NCBI GenBank assembly: GCA_050050115.1
Contig: JASFUX010000004.1
Coordinates: 1-36,859, forward strand
Length of the DNA: 36,859 nucleotides
Reading direction: 5' to 3'
From: JASFUX01 sp050050115
GTDB taxonomy: Bacteria > Pseudomonadota > Alphaproteobacteria > Caulobacterales > Maricaulaceae
The notes beneath the pieces are model-generated. The model made no database searches. It had not been told where the DNA came from and was given only the letters and a program-made list of their open reading frames with translations. The translations under genes and the position numbers were made by a program. Below, piece after piece: positions 24,641 through 32,356 of this stretch (the first letter of the stretch is position 1; every line of letters begins with the position of its first letter).

Positions 24641-25981
24641 TCAGTCCTTGTGATTGTACTTGCGGTTGACGATCCGCGAGGGCCGGCCGACGAGGAAACC
24701 CTCCGTATCGCCGGCGTCGAGCGCCTGGGCGTAGACGCCGAGCGCGCCGTCGATGGCCTCGATTGTCTGGTCGATGTCGGCGTCCGTATGCGAATAGCTC
24801 ACCGTCAGAGCGGTGACGAGCACGCCCCGCTTGATCGTCTCTTGCAGGAACAGCGAGCGGTACGCCTGGCTCGGCTTGAGATCAGGGTCGCGCGCCGCAT
24901 AGACCAGGCACGGCGCGGCCCCGATGGGCTGGACGTATTTCTCGAGTCCGCGCTTGGCGGCGACCTCGGCGACGCCGGCGCGCAGCCGCTCGCCGACGCG
25001 GAAGTAGTGCTCGATCACCGGTTCGGTCTGGTAAATCTTCAGTGTGGCGATCATCGCCGCGAGCGCATGGGTCTCTCCGCCGTGGGTGGAGGAGAGCATC
25101 ATCACCCGCTCCTTGTCGTGCTCGAGCCCGCCGAGCTCCATGAACTCGCGCTTGCCCGCGAGCGCGGAGACCGAGAAGCCGTTCGCCAGCGACTTGCCCC
25201 AGGTCGAGAGGTCGGGAACGATGTCGTAGCGCTCCTGGCCGCCGGCGTTCGCCCAGCGCAGGCCGGAGATCATTTCGTCGAGGATGAACAGCGCGCCGTT
25301 CTCGTGGCAGATGCGCTTGAGCTCGTGGAGGAAATTGTCCTTGGGATCCTCGCCCTTGGTCGGCTCGAGGATCACCCCGGCGATCTCGCCCTCGTGCGCG
25401 GCGAACATCGCCTTGACCGACTCGATGTCGTTGTAGCGGAAGCCAACCGTGAGGTCCTGGGTCGCCTTGGGCACGCCGGCGTTGACCACCATCGTGCCGA
25501 TGAACCAGTCATCGCCCGAGAACCAGGGATGATCGGAGCAGATCGCGATCTTGTCGCGCCCGGTCACCGCGCGCGACACGCGCACCGCCGCCGAAGTCGC
25601 CCGCGAGCCGTCCTTGCAGAACTTCACCATGTCCGCGCCGGGGACGTGGGCGAGGAACGCCTCGGCCGCCTCGACCTCGATCGTGGCGGGGCGGGAGAAG
25701 TTCACGCCCTTGTCGAGCTCGCCGCGCACCGCGTCGAGAATGGGCGCATAGGCGTGACCAAGACCGACTGCGCGGTTGCCCATGTTGTATTCGATGAACT
25801 CGTTGCCGTCGGCGTCCCAGACGTGACAGCCCTGCCCATGCGTGACGAAGCCGGGCGAGAGAACCGGATACTGATCGTCGCCCTTGGCCGTCGTGTGCGC
25901 GCCGCCCGGGATCATCCGATGCGCCTTCTCGCGCAAAGCGCGAGACTTCTCGAACGAGATCTGCGGCAATTCGTGCTTCAT
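24641..25981 (-). CDS. class III aminotransferase (glutamate-1-semialdehyde aminomutase-like)
   Basis: 446-residue PLP enzyme of the GSA-aminomutase subgroup of class III aminotransferases. Seen: GNEFIEYNMGNRAVGLGHAY (59-78), FCKDGSRATSAAVRVSRAVTG (121-141), LDEMISG (234-240, with Asp235 for PLP) and PLP Lys263 in TWGKSLANGFS. The location within a sugar-biosynthesis operon, overlapping rmlC by 4 bp (ATGA), makes a role in haem synthesis unlikely; it more likely aminates a sugar or a side-chain precursor. The first residues lack a signal peptide. It is one of two aminotransferases of different folds in the locus, suggesting either two amino groups or two different substrates. Confidence 0.88.
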   Translation of the reverse strand: MKHELPQISFEKSRALREKAHRMIPGGAHTTAKGDDQYPVLSPGFVTHGQGCHVWDADGNEFIEYNMGNRAVGLGHAYAPILDAVRGELDKGVNFSRPATIEVEAAEAFLAHVPGADMVKFCKDGSRATSAAVRVSRAVTGRDKIAICSDHPWFSGDDWFIGTMVVNAGVPKATQDLTVGFRYNDIESVKAMFAAHEGEIAGVILEPTKGEDPKDNFLHELKRICHENGALFILDEMISGLRWANAGGQERYDIVPDLSTWGKSLANGFSVSALAGKREFMELGGLEHDKERVMMLSSTHGGETHALAAMIATLKIYQTEPVIEHYFRVGERLRAGVAEVAAKRGLEKYVQPIGAAPCLVYAARDPDLKPSQAYRSLFLQETIKRGVLVTALTVSYSHTDADIDQTIEAIDGALGVYAQALDAGDTEGFLVGRPSRIVNRKYNHKD

Positions 25982-26532
25982 GACCTTTCGGCCTCCTCGA
26001 GGATGTCGGCCAGGGCCGGCAGCTCCCGGTCGCGCTCGCTCATCACCAGGGGACGGCGCGGCCAGGCGACGGCGATGTCGGGATCGTCCCAGGCGATCCC
26101 GATCGAGACCGCCGGCACGAAGGGGTCGGCCATCTGATAGTCGACCTCGACATCGTCCGTCAGCGTGATGAACCCGTGGGCGAAGCCCTTGGGAATATAG
26201 AGCGCCCGGCCGTTCTCCGCCGACAACTCCTCGCCGTGCCAGAGCTTGTAGGTCGGCGAGTCGGGCCGCAGATCGACGATCACGTCCCAGATCGCGCCTC
26301 GAGCGCAGCGCACGAGCTTGGTCTCCTCGTGCGGCGCGCTTTGGAAGTGCAGTCCCCGGAGCGTGCCCGCGCGGCGATTATAGGACGACGAGCACTGCAG
26401 CGAGCAGTCGTCGAGGCCATGTGCGGCGAACTCATCCTTGCAATAGGTCCGCGCGAACCAGCCGCGGTCGTCCGCGAAACGCTCCTGGGTCACCCGGAAC
26501 GCGCCTTCGAGGTCAAGCGGCTCGAAGATCAT
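25978..26532 (-). CDS. dTDP-4-dehydrorhamnose 3,5-epimerase family protein (RmlC-like)
   Basis: 184-residue cupin-fold epimerase that inverts C3 and/or C5 of a 4-keto-6-deoxy nucleotide sugar. The catalytic His62 (TLRGLHFQ), His119 (KGFAHGF) and Tyr132 (DYQMADPF) sit at the standard RmlC positions. The second conserved Tyr of the usual YKxTxYY segment is Phe (DPF), so it may be a 3- or 5-epimerase with altered substrate rather than a true rhamnose enzyme. No rmlA, rmlB or rmlD accompanies it. It lies between a C-methyltransferase gene and the aminotransferase in the minus-strand operon, suggesting action on a C-methylated 4-keto sugar, possibly CDP-linked. Confidence 0.88.
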   Translation of the reverse strand: MIFEPLDLEGAFRVTQERFADDRGWFARTYCKDEFAAHGLDDCSLQCSSSYNRRAGTLRGLHFQSAPHEETKLVRCARGAIWDVIVDLRPDSPTYKLWHGEELSAENGRALYIPKGFAHGFITLTDDVEVDYQMADPFVPAVSIGIAWDDPDIAVAWPRRPLVMSERDRELPALADILEEAERS

Positions 26533-26562
26533 GGTTCTTTCTCCGGCCCTTTCTCCCCGGCC

Positions 26563-27846
26563 CTACTCGTAGATCTTCGGGTGAGGGATCGGGGTGATGA
26601 ACTTGCCGCCCCATTGGCGAATGTCGGACATCTGAGCGATGATCTCGTCTTTGAGGTTCCAAGGCAGGATCAGCACATAGTCCGGCTTGCGCGAGTAGAT
26701 CGCCTCGGGCGCGAGGATCGGGATGCGCGAGCCGGGCAGCAGCTTGTCCTGCTTGGACGGCGCCTTATCGACGGTGAAGTCGATGAAGTCCTTGCCGATC
26801 CCGCAGTAGTTCAAAAGCGTGTTGCCCTTGGCCGGCGCGCCGTAGCCGGCGATGGTCGCGCCTTCGCGCTTGAGCTTGATCAGGAGCTCGAGCAGCGCCC
26901 GCTTGGTCTCCTTCACCTGCTCCTGCCAGGCCAGATAGACGTTGTCGCGCCCGAGGCCGTACTCGGCCTCCTCGGCGAGCACGCGGGCGACGTTCGGGCT
27001 CTCGACGTGGCTCGCGCCTTCCTTGCAAACGAAGAAGCGGATCGAGCCGCCGTGCGTCGGGGGCTCTTCGACGTCGAAGACCCGCAGGCCATGCGAAGCG
27101 AAGATCCGCATGCCGGCGTGCAGCGACAGGTACGAGAAGTGCTCGTGGTAGATCGTGTCGAACTGGTTGCGCTGCATCAGCCGAAGAAGGTGCTGCACCT
27201 CGATGGTGATCACCCCTTCAGGCTTCAGCAGCGTCGCCAGGCCCGCGGTGAAGTCGTTGATGTCGGGCACGTGCGCAAAGACGTTGTTCGCCGGGATCAG
27301 GTCGGCCGACCAGCCTTCCTCGACCAGGGCCTGCGCCAGCTCGACGCCGAAGAACTCGATCCGGGTGTCGATGCCCTTGCGGCGCGCTTCGAGCGCGACC
27401 GACTGGCAGGGCTCGACGCCGAGGCAGGACGCGCCGCGGTCTTTGATGTTCTTCAAGAGATAGCCGTCGTTCGAGGCGATCTCGACGACCTTGGCGCTCT
27501 CGTCGAAGCCGAAGCGGTCGAACATCGCGTCGACGTAGCGCTTGGCGTGCTCGAGCCAGCTCGTCGACATCGAGGAGAAGTAGACGTAGTCCTCGGTGAA
27601 GATCTCGTCGCCGGCCTTGAAATCGCGGGTCTGAGCGAGCCGGCAGTCCGAGCACGCCAGAACCTCGAGCGGATAGAACGGCTCCATGTCCGCCGCCTTG
27701 TCGAGCGCGACAAGATCGTTCGCGACCGGGCTCATGCCGAGATCGGCGAGCGTGACGGTCATCGGCGCGCCGCAGTGGCGGCATGGCGGCGCAGTGGTCG
27801 CCGCCGCAGACGTTTTTGACATGGTCATGGATTGCTCAATGCTCAT
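26563..27846 (-). CDS. SAM-dependent sugar C-methyltransferase (NovU/TylCIII-type)
   Basis: 427 residues. I start at 27846 (MSIEQS) because GAGGG lies just before it; an upstream in-frame start lacks a site. Three-part layout of the sugar C3- or C5-methyltransferase family: an N-terminal zinc domain with Cys22, Cys25, Cys65 and Cys68 (CRHC and CSDC pairs), a Rossmann SAM domain with VEIASNDGYLL (121-131), and a C-terminal Methyltransf_14 domain containing AGYGAPAKGNTLLNY. IYHEHFSYLSL in the middle is a family hallmark with catalytic-site His and Tyr. The enzyme methylates a keto-deoxysugar carbon, so it points to a branched-chain sugar. It sits between the Fe/2OG oxygenase and the RmlC-like gene. 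Confidence 0.92.
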   Translation of the reverse strand: MSIEQSMTMSKTSAAATTAPPCRHCGAPMTVTLADLGMSPVANDLVALDKAADMEPFYPLEVLACSDCRLAQTRDFKAGDEIFTEDYVYFSSMSTSWLEHAKRYVDAMFDRFGFDESAKVVEIASNDGYLLKNIKDRGASCLGVEPCQSVALEARRKGIDTRIEFFGVELAQALVEEGWSADLIPANNVFAHVPDINDFTAGLATLLKPEGVITIEVQHLLRLMQRNQFDTIYHEHFSYLSLHAGMRIFASHGLRVFDVEEPPTHGGSIRFFVCKEGASHVESPNVARVLAEEAEYGLGRDNVYLAWQEQVKETKRALLELLIKLKREGATIAGYGAPAKGNTLLNYCGIGKDFIDFTVDKAPSKQDKLLPGSRIPILAPEAIYSRKPDYVLILPWNLKDEIIAQMSDIRQWGGKFITPIPHPKIYE

Positions 27847-27981
27847 CGCGCCCTCACACCTCGCCCCGCAGGCTCGCGCTCCGGCCTTCGGCCGCAAACG
27901 CTCCAGAATGGCCCTTCGCATGGCAAGTTTCGTGCCGTGGCCCGATCTCTACGCCGGACCTTCGGCGCGTTGCGCCGCTTC

Positions 27982-28929
27982 TTATCCAGCCGCGTGTTCC
28001 GAGCGCAGCCGCTTGCGGTTCTCCTCATAGAGAAGCTCTCCGCCGTTCTCGGTGCCGTCGTTGAACAGCTCGACGATATGTTCCGGCATCGGCGCAAAGT
28101 CGCTCGCCCGGATGTAGTCGCGGATCGCCGATCCGGTGCAGTCCGCATCCACCAATGGCGCACCCTTGCCCGCCTCGATGTCGCCGATGTGAACCGTACG
28201 GAAATCGATCGAAAACCGGGTCTTGCCGGTCATATTCGGCACGCTCGAATGCAGGTGCTGGCTCGAAAAGATCATCACCCCGCCCGGCGGCGCGACGAGA
28301 GTCAGCGAGTTAGACACGTCCACCTCTTCCGTCGGGCCCGGCAAAGGTCGGTCGTCCTTCTTCACGTTCGAAGCGGCTGCGCGGCGATGCAGCAGGTTCC
28401 ACTGATAGTAGTTGTACTTCGCCGAGTCATTGGCGACCGGCGTATCGAAATGATCGAGGTGGAACGCCATGCCGTTGCCGGCCTCGATCTCGTAGACCGG
28501 GAACCAGTAGTTCAGCTGCTGGCGCGGCGCGGAGTACCAAGTGTCCCGATGCGGGTGCCAGGCGTAGGCGATGCCGCTCGTCAGATAGCCGTGCGAGGTC
28601 GAGCTGCGCAGGCGCGGCACGTCGAAATAGGTCTGCTCGAGATTGCAGCCGTGCTCCTCAAGCAGCGCCCGCAGCAGCACCTTCGATTCGGGATGGTGAA
28701 TGAACTTCGGCTTGAGCTCGGCGAGGATCTCGACGAACCGCTCGACCGGCATCGTATTCTGAGCTGTGCGGGGTTCGACGCCGTCGAACGCCTCTTCCAC
28801 CAGACCGCGTGCAAACGCCGCGAAGGCCTCAGCCGCCGGCGACGGAGAATAGTTAAAAAGCTCGCCGCGATAGAGCGCTGCGCGCCGGGCGCGGTCGGCG
28901 CCCGTGAAATTCAAATGCACGGGTATCAT
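27982..28929 (-). CDS. Fe(II)/2-oxoglutarate-dependent oxygenase (phytanoyl-CoA dioxygenase-like, putative)
   Basis: 315 residues from the ATG at 28929 (GAGGGG about 10 bases upstream). The facial triad seems present: H127-R-D129 in AWHPHRDTWY, and a distal His225 or His227 in FSSQHLHSS, followed by Arg238/Arg244 in TRFSIDFR, which would bind 2-oxoglutarate. The double-stranded beta-helix length (about 180 residues) fits this fold. It is first in the minus-strand operon, with a 135-bp gap before the methyltransferase. The function could be hydroxylation of a sugar or acyl group of the glycan. Within the family it could not be narrowed from sequence alone. Confidence 0.75.
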   Translation of the reverse strand: MIPVHLNFTGADRARRAALYRGELFNYSPSPAAEAFAAFARGLVEEAFDGVEPRTAQNTMPVERFVEILAELKPKFIHHPESKVLLRALLEEHGCNLEQTYFDVPRLRSSTSHGYLTSGIAYAWHPHRDTWYSAPRQQLNYWFPVYEIEAGNGMAFHLDHFDTPVANDSAKYNYYQWNLLHRRAAASNVKKDDRPLPGPTEEVDVSNSLTLVAPPGGVMIFSSQHLHSSVPNMTGKTRFSIDFRTVHIGDIEAGKGAPLVDADCTGSAIRDYIRASDFAPMPEHIVELFNDGTENGGELLYEENRKRLRSEHAAG

Positions 28930-29303
28930 GGTCCGGCCACCCCTCGTTCGATTGTGCGGCCAACCTCCGCAAAACATGGGCCATCGATAGAGGATTTGGC
29001 GCTCAAGTGAATGAAGTTCGCTCAGTAAGCGGATCTTGGCGCGCGACTTCGCCCCTCCGGTGTGTCCAAGAGACTTCGAATTTGAAACGTGTCATAGGCG
29101 CCCAAGGCGCGGCCGTCCCGAGATGGGCTCGGCGAAGCCTCGACCGCGGGCGGCGCGCCGCCCGCGGCGGGAAGCCCGAGCTGATCGAGACGAAATCCCG
29201 CCGGCGCGTGGCGCCGACCTTGCTTTGTCGCGGGGGGAAAGCCGCAGGCCTGAGCTATGGCGATGCGGACGATGGCGGCGTCGATCCAACGGGGTGTGCA
29301 AAG
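28930..29303. promoter_or_regulatory. divergent intergenic region between Fe/2OG oxygenase and nucleotidyltransferase genes
   Basis: 374 bases without a gene. Both flanking operons (minus to 23460, plus beyond 36859) must start here. The plus-strand frame of the nucleotidyltransferase is open across it, but the family start (MKVVLF) and a good GGGGTG site place the gene start at 29304. The main feature is a 24-bp perfect palindrome, listed separately. I see no convincing sigma-70 promoter and no JUMPStart/ops element. Confidence 0.5.
29144..29167. repeat. 24-bp perfect GC palindrome
   Basis: CCGCGGGCGGCG (29144-29155) is followed directly by its exact reverse complement CGCCGCCCGCGG (29156-29167). 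As RNA it would form a 10-bp all-G:C stem with a 4-base loop. It sits near the middle of the divergent gap, about 140 bases before the plus-strand start, so it could be an operator or a leader hairpin. In DNA this GC-rich, shorter ones are common, but a 12+12 match is not. Confidence 0.55.
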
Positions 29304-30209
29304 ATGAAAGTGGTGTTGTTCTGCGGCGGTTTCGGCACGCGGATTCGGGACTATTCCGAGGCCGTGCCCAAGCCCATGGTGCCCATCGGTCAGCAACCGA
29401 TCCTGTGGCACGTCATGCAGTACTATGCGCGCCACGGCCACGAGGACTTCGTCCTGACGCTGGGCTACAAGTCCAACATGGTTAAGGACTTTTTCCTTAA
29501 CTGGCGGCCGTCGATGCACGCCGACTGCGTCGTCTCCGATCACGGCAAGAACATCGAGATCCTCGGCGACACGCCGCCGGACTGGCGCGTGGCGATGATC
29601 GACACCGGCATGTGGCGGAACATCGGCGAGCGCCTTTGGGCCGTGCGCGATCTGGTCAAGGACGAGGAGATGTTCCTCGCCAACTACGCCGACGGCCTCT
29701 CGGACGTTCCGCTCAAGGAAATGATCGAGACGTTCAAAAAATCGGGCAAGATCGGCTGCTTCCTCGCGGTCAAGCCGCCGATCAGCTTCCACCTGGTCGA
29801 GTTCGACGACGACGGCGAGCTGACGGGGATCCGCGCCTCGGACGAGACCGAGACCTGGATCAACGCCGGCTACTTCATCTTCCGCAAGGAGATCTTCGAT
29901 TATATGCGCGAAGGCGAAGAGCTGGTGCTCGAGCCTTTCGCCCGCCTGATCAAGGAAAACCAGCTGCTCGCCTACAAGTACGACGGCTTCTGGCGGCAGA
30001 TGGACACCTTGAAGGACAAGACCGCGCTTGAGGACATGGTCGAAAAGGGCGACATGCCCTGGCTCGGCCGCAACGGCAAGAACGGCAAGCCTCCCGCCGA
30101 CGCCAAGCCCGCGGACGTCAAACCCGCCGGCGACGAAAAGCTTCTCGCCAACGGCACGCATGGCGGCAACGGCGCGCTCGTCGGAAACGGCAAGGTCCTC
30201 CAGCCGTGA
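29304..30209 (+). CDS. glucose-1-phosphate cytidylyltransferase-like nucleotidyltransferase (RfbF-like)
   Basis: 301 residues. The first 254 are a nucleotidyltransferase of the RfbF type, which makes CDP-glucose from CTP and glucose-1-phosphate: FCGGFGTRIRDYSEAVPKPM (6-25, with the catalytic Lys in PKPM), RPILWHVM-like QPILWHVM (31-38), LGYKSNMVKDFF (53-64) and IDTGMWRNIGERLWAV (99-114). An added tail (about 255-301) is a Lys/Pro/Asp then Asn/Gly-rich low-complexity segment with NGKNGK and NGN-type repeats, which is not part of the family. The ATG at 29304 has GGGGTG about 7 bases upstream. It begins the plus-strand operon and overlaps the PIG-L gene by 4 bp. A CDP-glucose 4,6-dehydratase is expected but not in the window. 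Confidence 0.9.
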   Translation: MKVVLFCGGFGTRIRDYSEAVPKPMVPIGQQPILWHVMQYYARHGHEDFVLTLGYKSNMVKDFFLNWRPSMHADCVVSDHGKNIEILGDTPPDWRVAMIDTGMWRNIGERLWAVRDLVKDEEMFLANYADGLSDVPLKEMIETFKKSGKIGCFLAVKPPISFHLVEFDDDGELTGIRASDETETWINAGYFIFRKEIFDYMREGEELVLEPFARLIKENQLLAYKYDGFWRQMDTLKDKTALEDMVEKGDMPWLGRNGKNGKPPADAKPADVKPAGDEKLLANGTHGGNGALVGNGKVLQP

Positions 30210-30859
30210 TCGGCCTGCCTCTCGCCGCTCCGGGCAAGAGGCTCAGGGTCCTCGCTCTCGGCGCCCACTCGGACGACATCGAGATCGGCGCGGGAGGGTT
30301 CATCCTGCAGCTGGCCGAGCGCTATGCGCTCGAAGCGACCTGGGTCGTCGCCGCCGCCAAAGGCGAGCGCGAAATCGAAGCGCGCGCCTCGGCCGCCGAT
30401 TTCCTGACCGACGCCGCCAGCATGCGAATCGAGACGGCGGAGTTCGCCGACAGCTACTTCCCGTCCGATCTGCCGGCGATCAAGGACTGGCTGATCGGCG
30501 TGCGCAACGAGGTCGAGAAACCCGACCTCGTGCTCACCCACCGCGCCGACGACGCCCACCAAGACCACCGGGCGATCAGCGAGCTGACGTGGAACCTGTT
30601 CCGCGATCACCTGATCCTCGAATACGAGATCCCCAAATGGGACGGCGATCTGGGACGGCCGAACGTCTATGCGCCCCTCACTGAGACGCAGATGGCGCGC
30701 AAGTCGGCGCTCCTGGAGTCTCATTTCGGCACGCAGCGCTCGAAGGACTGGTTCGACGAGGAAACGTTCCGTTCACTGGCGCGCCTGCGCGGCATGGAGT
30801 GTCGCGCTCCCGAGCGGTACGCGGAAGGCTTCACGGCGCGCAAGCTAACGCTCGGATGA
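30206..30859 (+). CDS. PIG-L family deacetylase
   Basis: 217-residue zinc de-N-acetylase of the PIG-L/LmbE family, starting with GTG that overlaps the upstream stop (GTGA). The metal and catalytic motifs are GAHSDDIEIG (19-28; His21, Asp23, Asp24) and HQDH (118-121). The usual HPDD is HSDD here, as in some polysaccharide-locus relatives, so it should still be active. The family removes acetyl from N-acetyl sugars or precursors. Tight coupling to the nucleotidyltransferase suggests a nucleotide-sugar or lipid-linked sugar substrate. Deacetylation would free an amine for another acyl group, which would suit the acyltransferases in this locus; that link is inference. Confidence 0.9.
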   Translation: MIGLPLAAPGKRLRVLALGAHSDDIEIGAGGFILQLAERYALEATWVVAAAKGEREIEARASAADFLTDAASMRIETAEFADSYFPSDLPAIKDWLIGVRNEVEKPDLVLTHRADDAHQDHRAISELTWNLFRDHLILEYEIPKWDGDLGRPNVYAPLTETQMARKSALLESHFGTQRSKDWFDEETFRSLARLRGMECRAPERYAEGFTARKLTLG

Positions 30860-30932
30860 CCCGACGGACGACCGGGGCGCGACGGCGCGATCCATGCACG
30901 AAATCGAAGCGTTGCAACGAAAGGCCGCTGAC

Positions 30933-32213
30933 ATGACCGCCGCGCAAACGGCCCAGCCGCACATCGTCCTCTACGGCCTCATCGGCGTAGGCAACTACGG
31001 CAACGACGCTTCGTTCGAGGCGATGCTGCACGATCTGCGCGTCCGCCTGCCGAACGCGCGCTATACTTGCGTGTCGCATGCGCCCGCGGCCGTCGAGGCC
31101 GAATACGGCGTGCCTTCGGAATCAATCATCCAGCGGACGCCTCGCGCGAAGAGCGGCAACGTGTTTGTGCGCATCGTCCGGCGGCTGATCGACGAGCCGC
31201 TCTCGCTTTATCGGACGATCAAGTTCTTGAACTCGGTCGATCACTTCGTGGTCGCCGGCACCGGATTTCTCGACGACTTCTGCATGAAGCCGTTCGCCCT
31301 GCCCCTCCAGCACCTGAAGTGGGCCGCGCTCTGCAAGCTGACGCGCACGCCTTACTACCTGGCCTGCATCGGCGCCGGGCCGATCGCCAACCCGATCACC
31401 CGGCGGTTCTACCGCTGGATCGCCAAGCTCGACACCCACACCTCGTTCCGCGACGGCTATTCGCTCGAGTTCGTCAAAGGTCTCGGCGTGAAGACCGACA
31501 CCGACGAGATCGTGCCCGACATCGTCTTCGATCTGCCGCTCTCGGACGAGCTCAAAGCCGCTTCGGGCGTCAAAGAAGTCAAGACCGTCGGCTTCGGCGT
31601 CATGGAGCTGTGCGACTCCGCCGACGGCCGCTTCAACGGCGAAGCCTGCCATCCCGAATATGTCGAGAAGGTCGGAACTTTCGTCACCGAGCTGGTCGAG
31701 CGCGGCCTCAAGGTCCGGATGCTCACCGGCGACGTCGTCGACAACCGGGTCACCCGCGATCTCAAGGCGCTGTTCGCCCGCCGCATTCCAGATCTCGCCT
31801 CGAACATCACCATGCACCCGATCTCGACCATGCACGGCCTGCTCGACGAGCTGGCTCAGGTCGATGTCGCGATCGGCTCGCGCTACCACAACGTGGTCGG
31901 CGCGATGATGCTCGAAAAGCCGGTGATCGCGCTCGGCTATTCGCCGCGCTTTCCCGCGCTCATGAACCACTACGCCATGGGTGAGTTCTGCCAGGACGTC
32001 TGGGACTTCGACCTCGACAAGCTGCGGTCCGACTTCACCGAGATCAGCGCGAACGCCGCCGAGGTCAGCGCCGCCATCGCTAAGCGCAATGCGGAGAACC
32101 GCGCCCGCATCGGCGCGCACTTCGACGAGCTTGCGGACCGTTTCGCCCAGGGCCCGGGCCGCAAGGCGCCGAGCCCGGCGATCGAAGGAAAAGTCTCGTC
32201 GGCTCAAGGATGA
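30933..32213 (+). CDS. polysaccharide pyruvyl transferase family protein
   Basis: 426 residues from the ATG at 30933 (AAGG 8 bases upstream; an in-frame ATG 39 bases earlier lacks a site). Polysaccharide pyruvyl transferase fold (CsaB/WcaK/ExoV family), a GT-B-like enzyme that adds pyruvate ketal from phosphoenolpyruvate to a sugar. Seen: HIVLYGLIGVGNYGNDASFEAML (10-32, the first Rossmann loop), FVVAGTGFLDDF (GGG-like loop replaced by GTG), GVGFGV-type VGFGVMEL near 216, and the C-terminal GSRYHNVVGAMMLEKPVIALGYSPR, where SRYH and the Pro/Tyr end are the family signature. It follows PIG-L by 73 bases. Pyruvylation would make the glycan acidic. Confidence 0.9.
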   Translation: MTAAQTAQPHIVLYGLIGVGNYGNDASFEAMLHDLRVRLPNARYTCVSHAPAAVEAEYGVPSESIIQRTPRAKSGNVFVRIVRRLIDEPLSLYRTIKFLNSVDHFVVAGTGFLDDFCMKPFALPLQHLKWAALCKLTRTPYYLACIGAGPIANPITRRFYRWIAKLDTHTSFRDGYSLEFVKGLGVKTDTDEIVPDIVFDLPLSDELKAASGVKEVKTVGFGVMELCDSADGRFNGEACHPEYVEKVGTFVTELVERGLKVRMLTGDVVDNRVTRDLKALFARRIPDLASNITMHPISTMHGLLDELAQVDVAIGSRYHNVVGAMMLEKPVIALGYSPRFPALMNHYAMGEFCQDVWDFDLDKLRSDFTEISANAAEVSAAIAKRNAENRARIGAHFDELADRFAQGPGRKAPSPAIEGKVSSAQG

Positions 32214-32356
32214 AGCGTCTCCGCTTCGAACGACGAGGACTGGCTTGAGGCTTGCTTGAAGAGGATCGACGCGCGCACGCGCGGGGGTTCTGACGAAACT
32301 GGAGCGGATCGGACGCCGACAAAGCGGCGCGCCGGCGAATGACAAGGTTGCGAGCG

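Noticed and set aside
24641..25981. hemL (glutamate-1-semialdehyde aminomutase) for haem synthesis
   Set aside because: The fold matches, but the gene is in a sugar operon overlapping rmlC, and the sequence departs from HemL in its N-terminal and substrate regions. The context favours a sugar or side-chain aminotransferase.
25978..26532. A dTDP-L-rhamnose pathway
   Set aside because: Only the RmlC-like gene is present. RmlA, RmlB and RmlD are missing, and the nucleotidyltransferase is of the CDP-glucose type.
29007..29303. An N-terminal extension of the nucleotidyltransferase
   Set aside because: The frame is open but the sequence is Arg-rich and lacks family similarity, while MKVVLFCGG is the standard family start and has a ribosome site.
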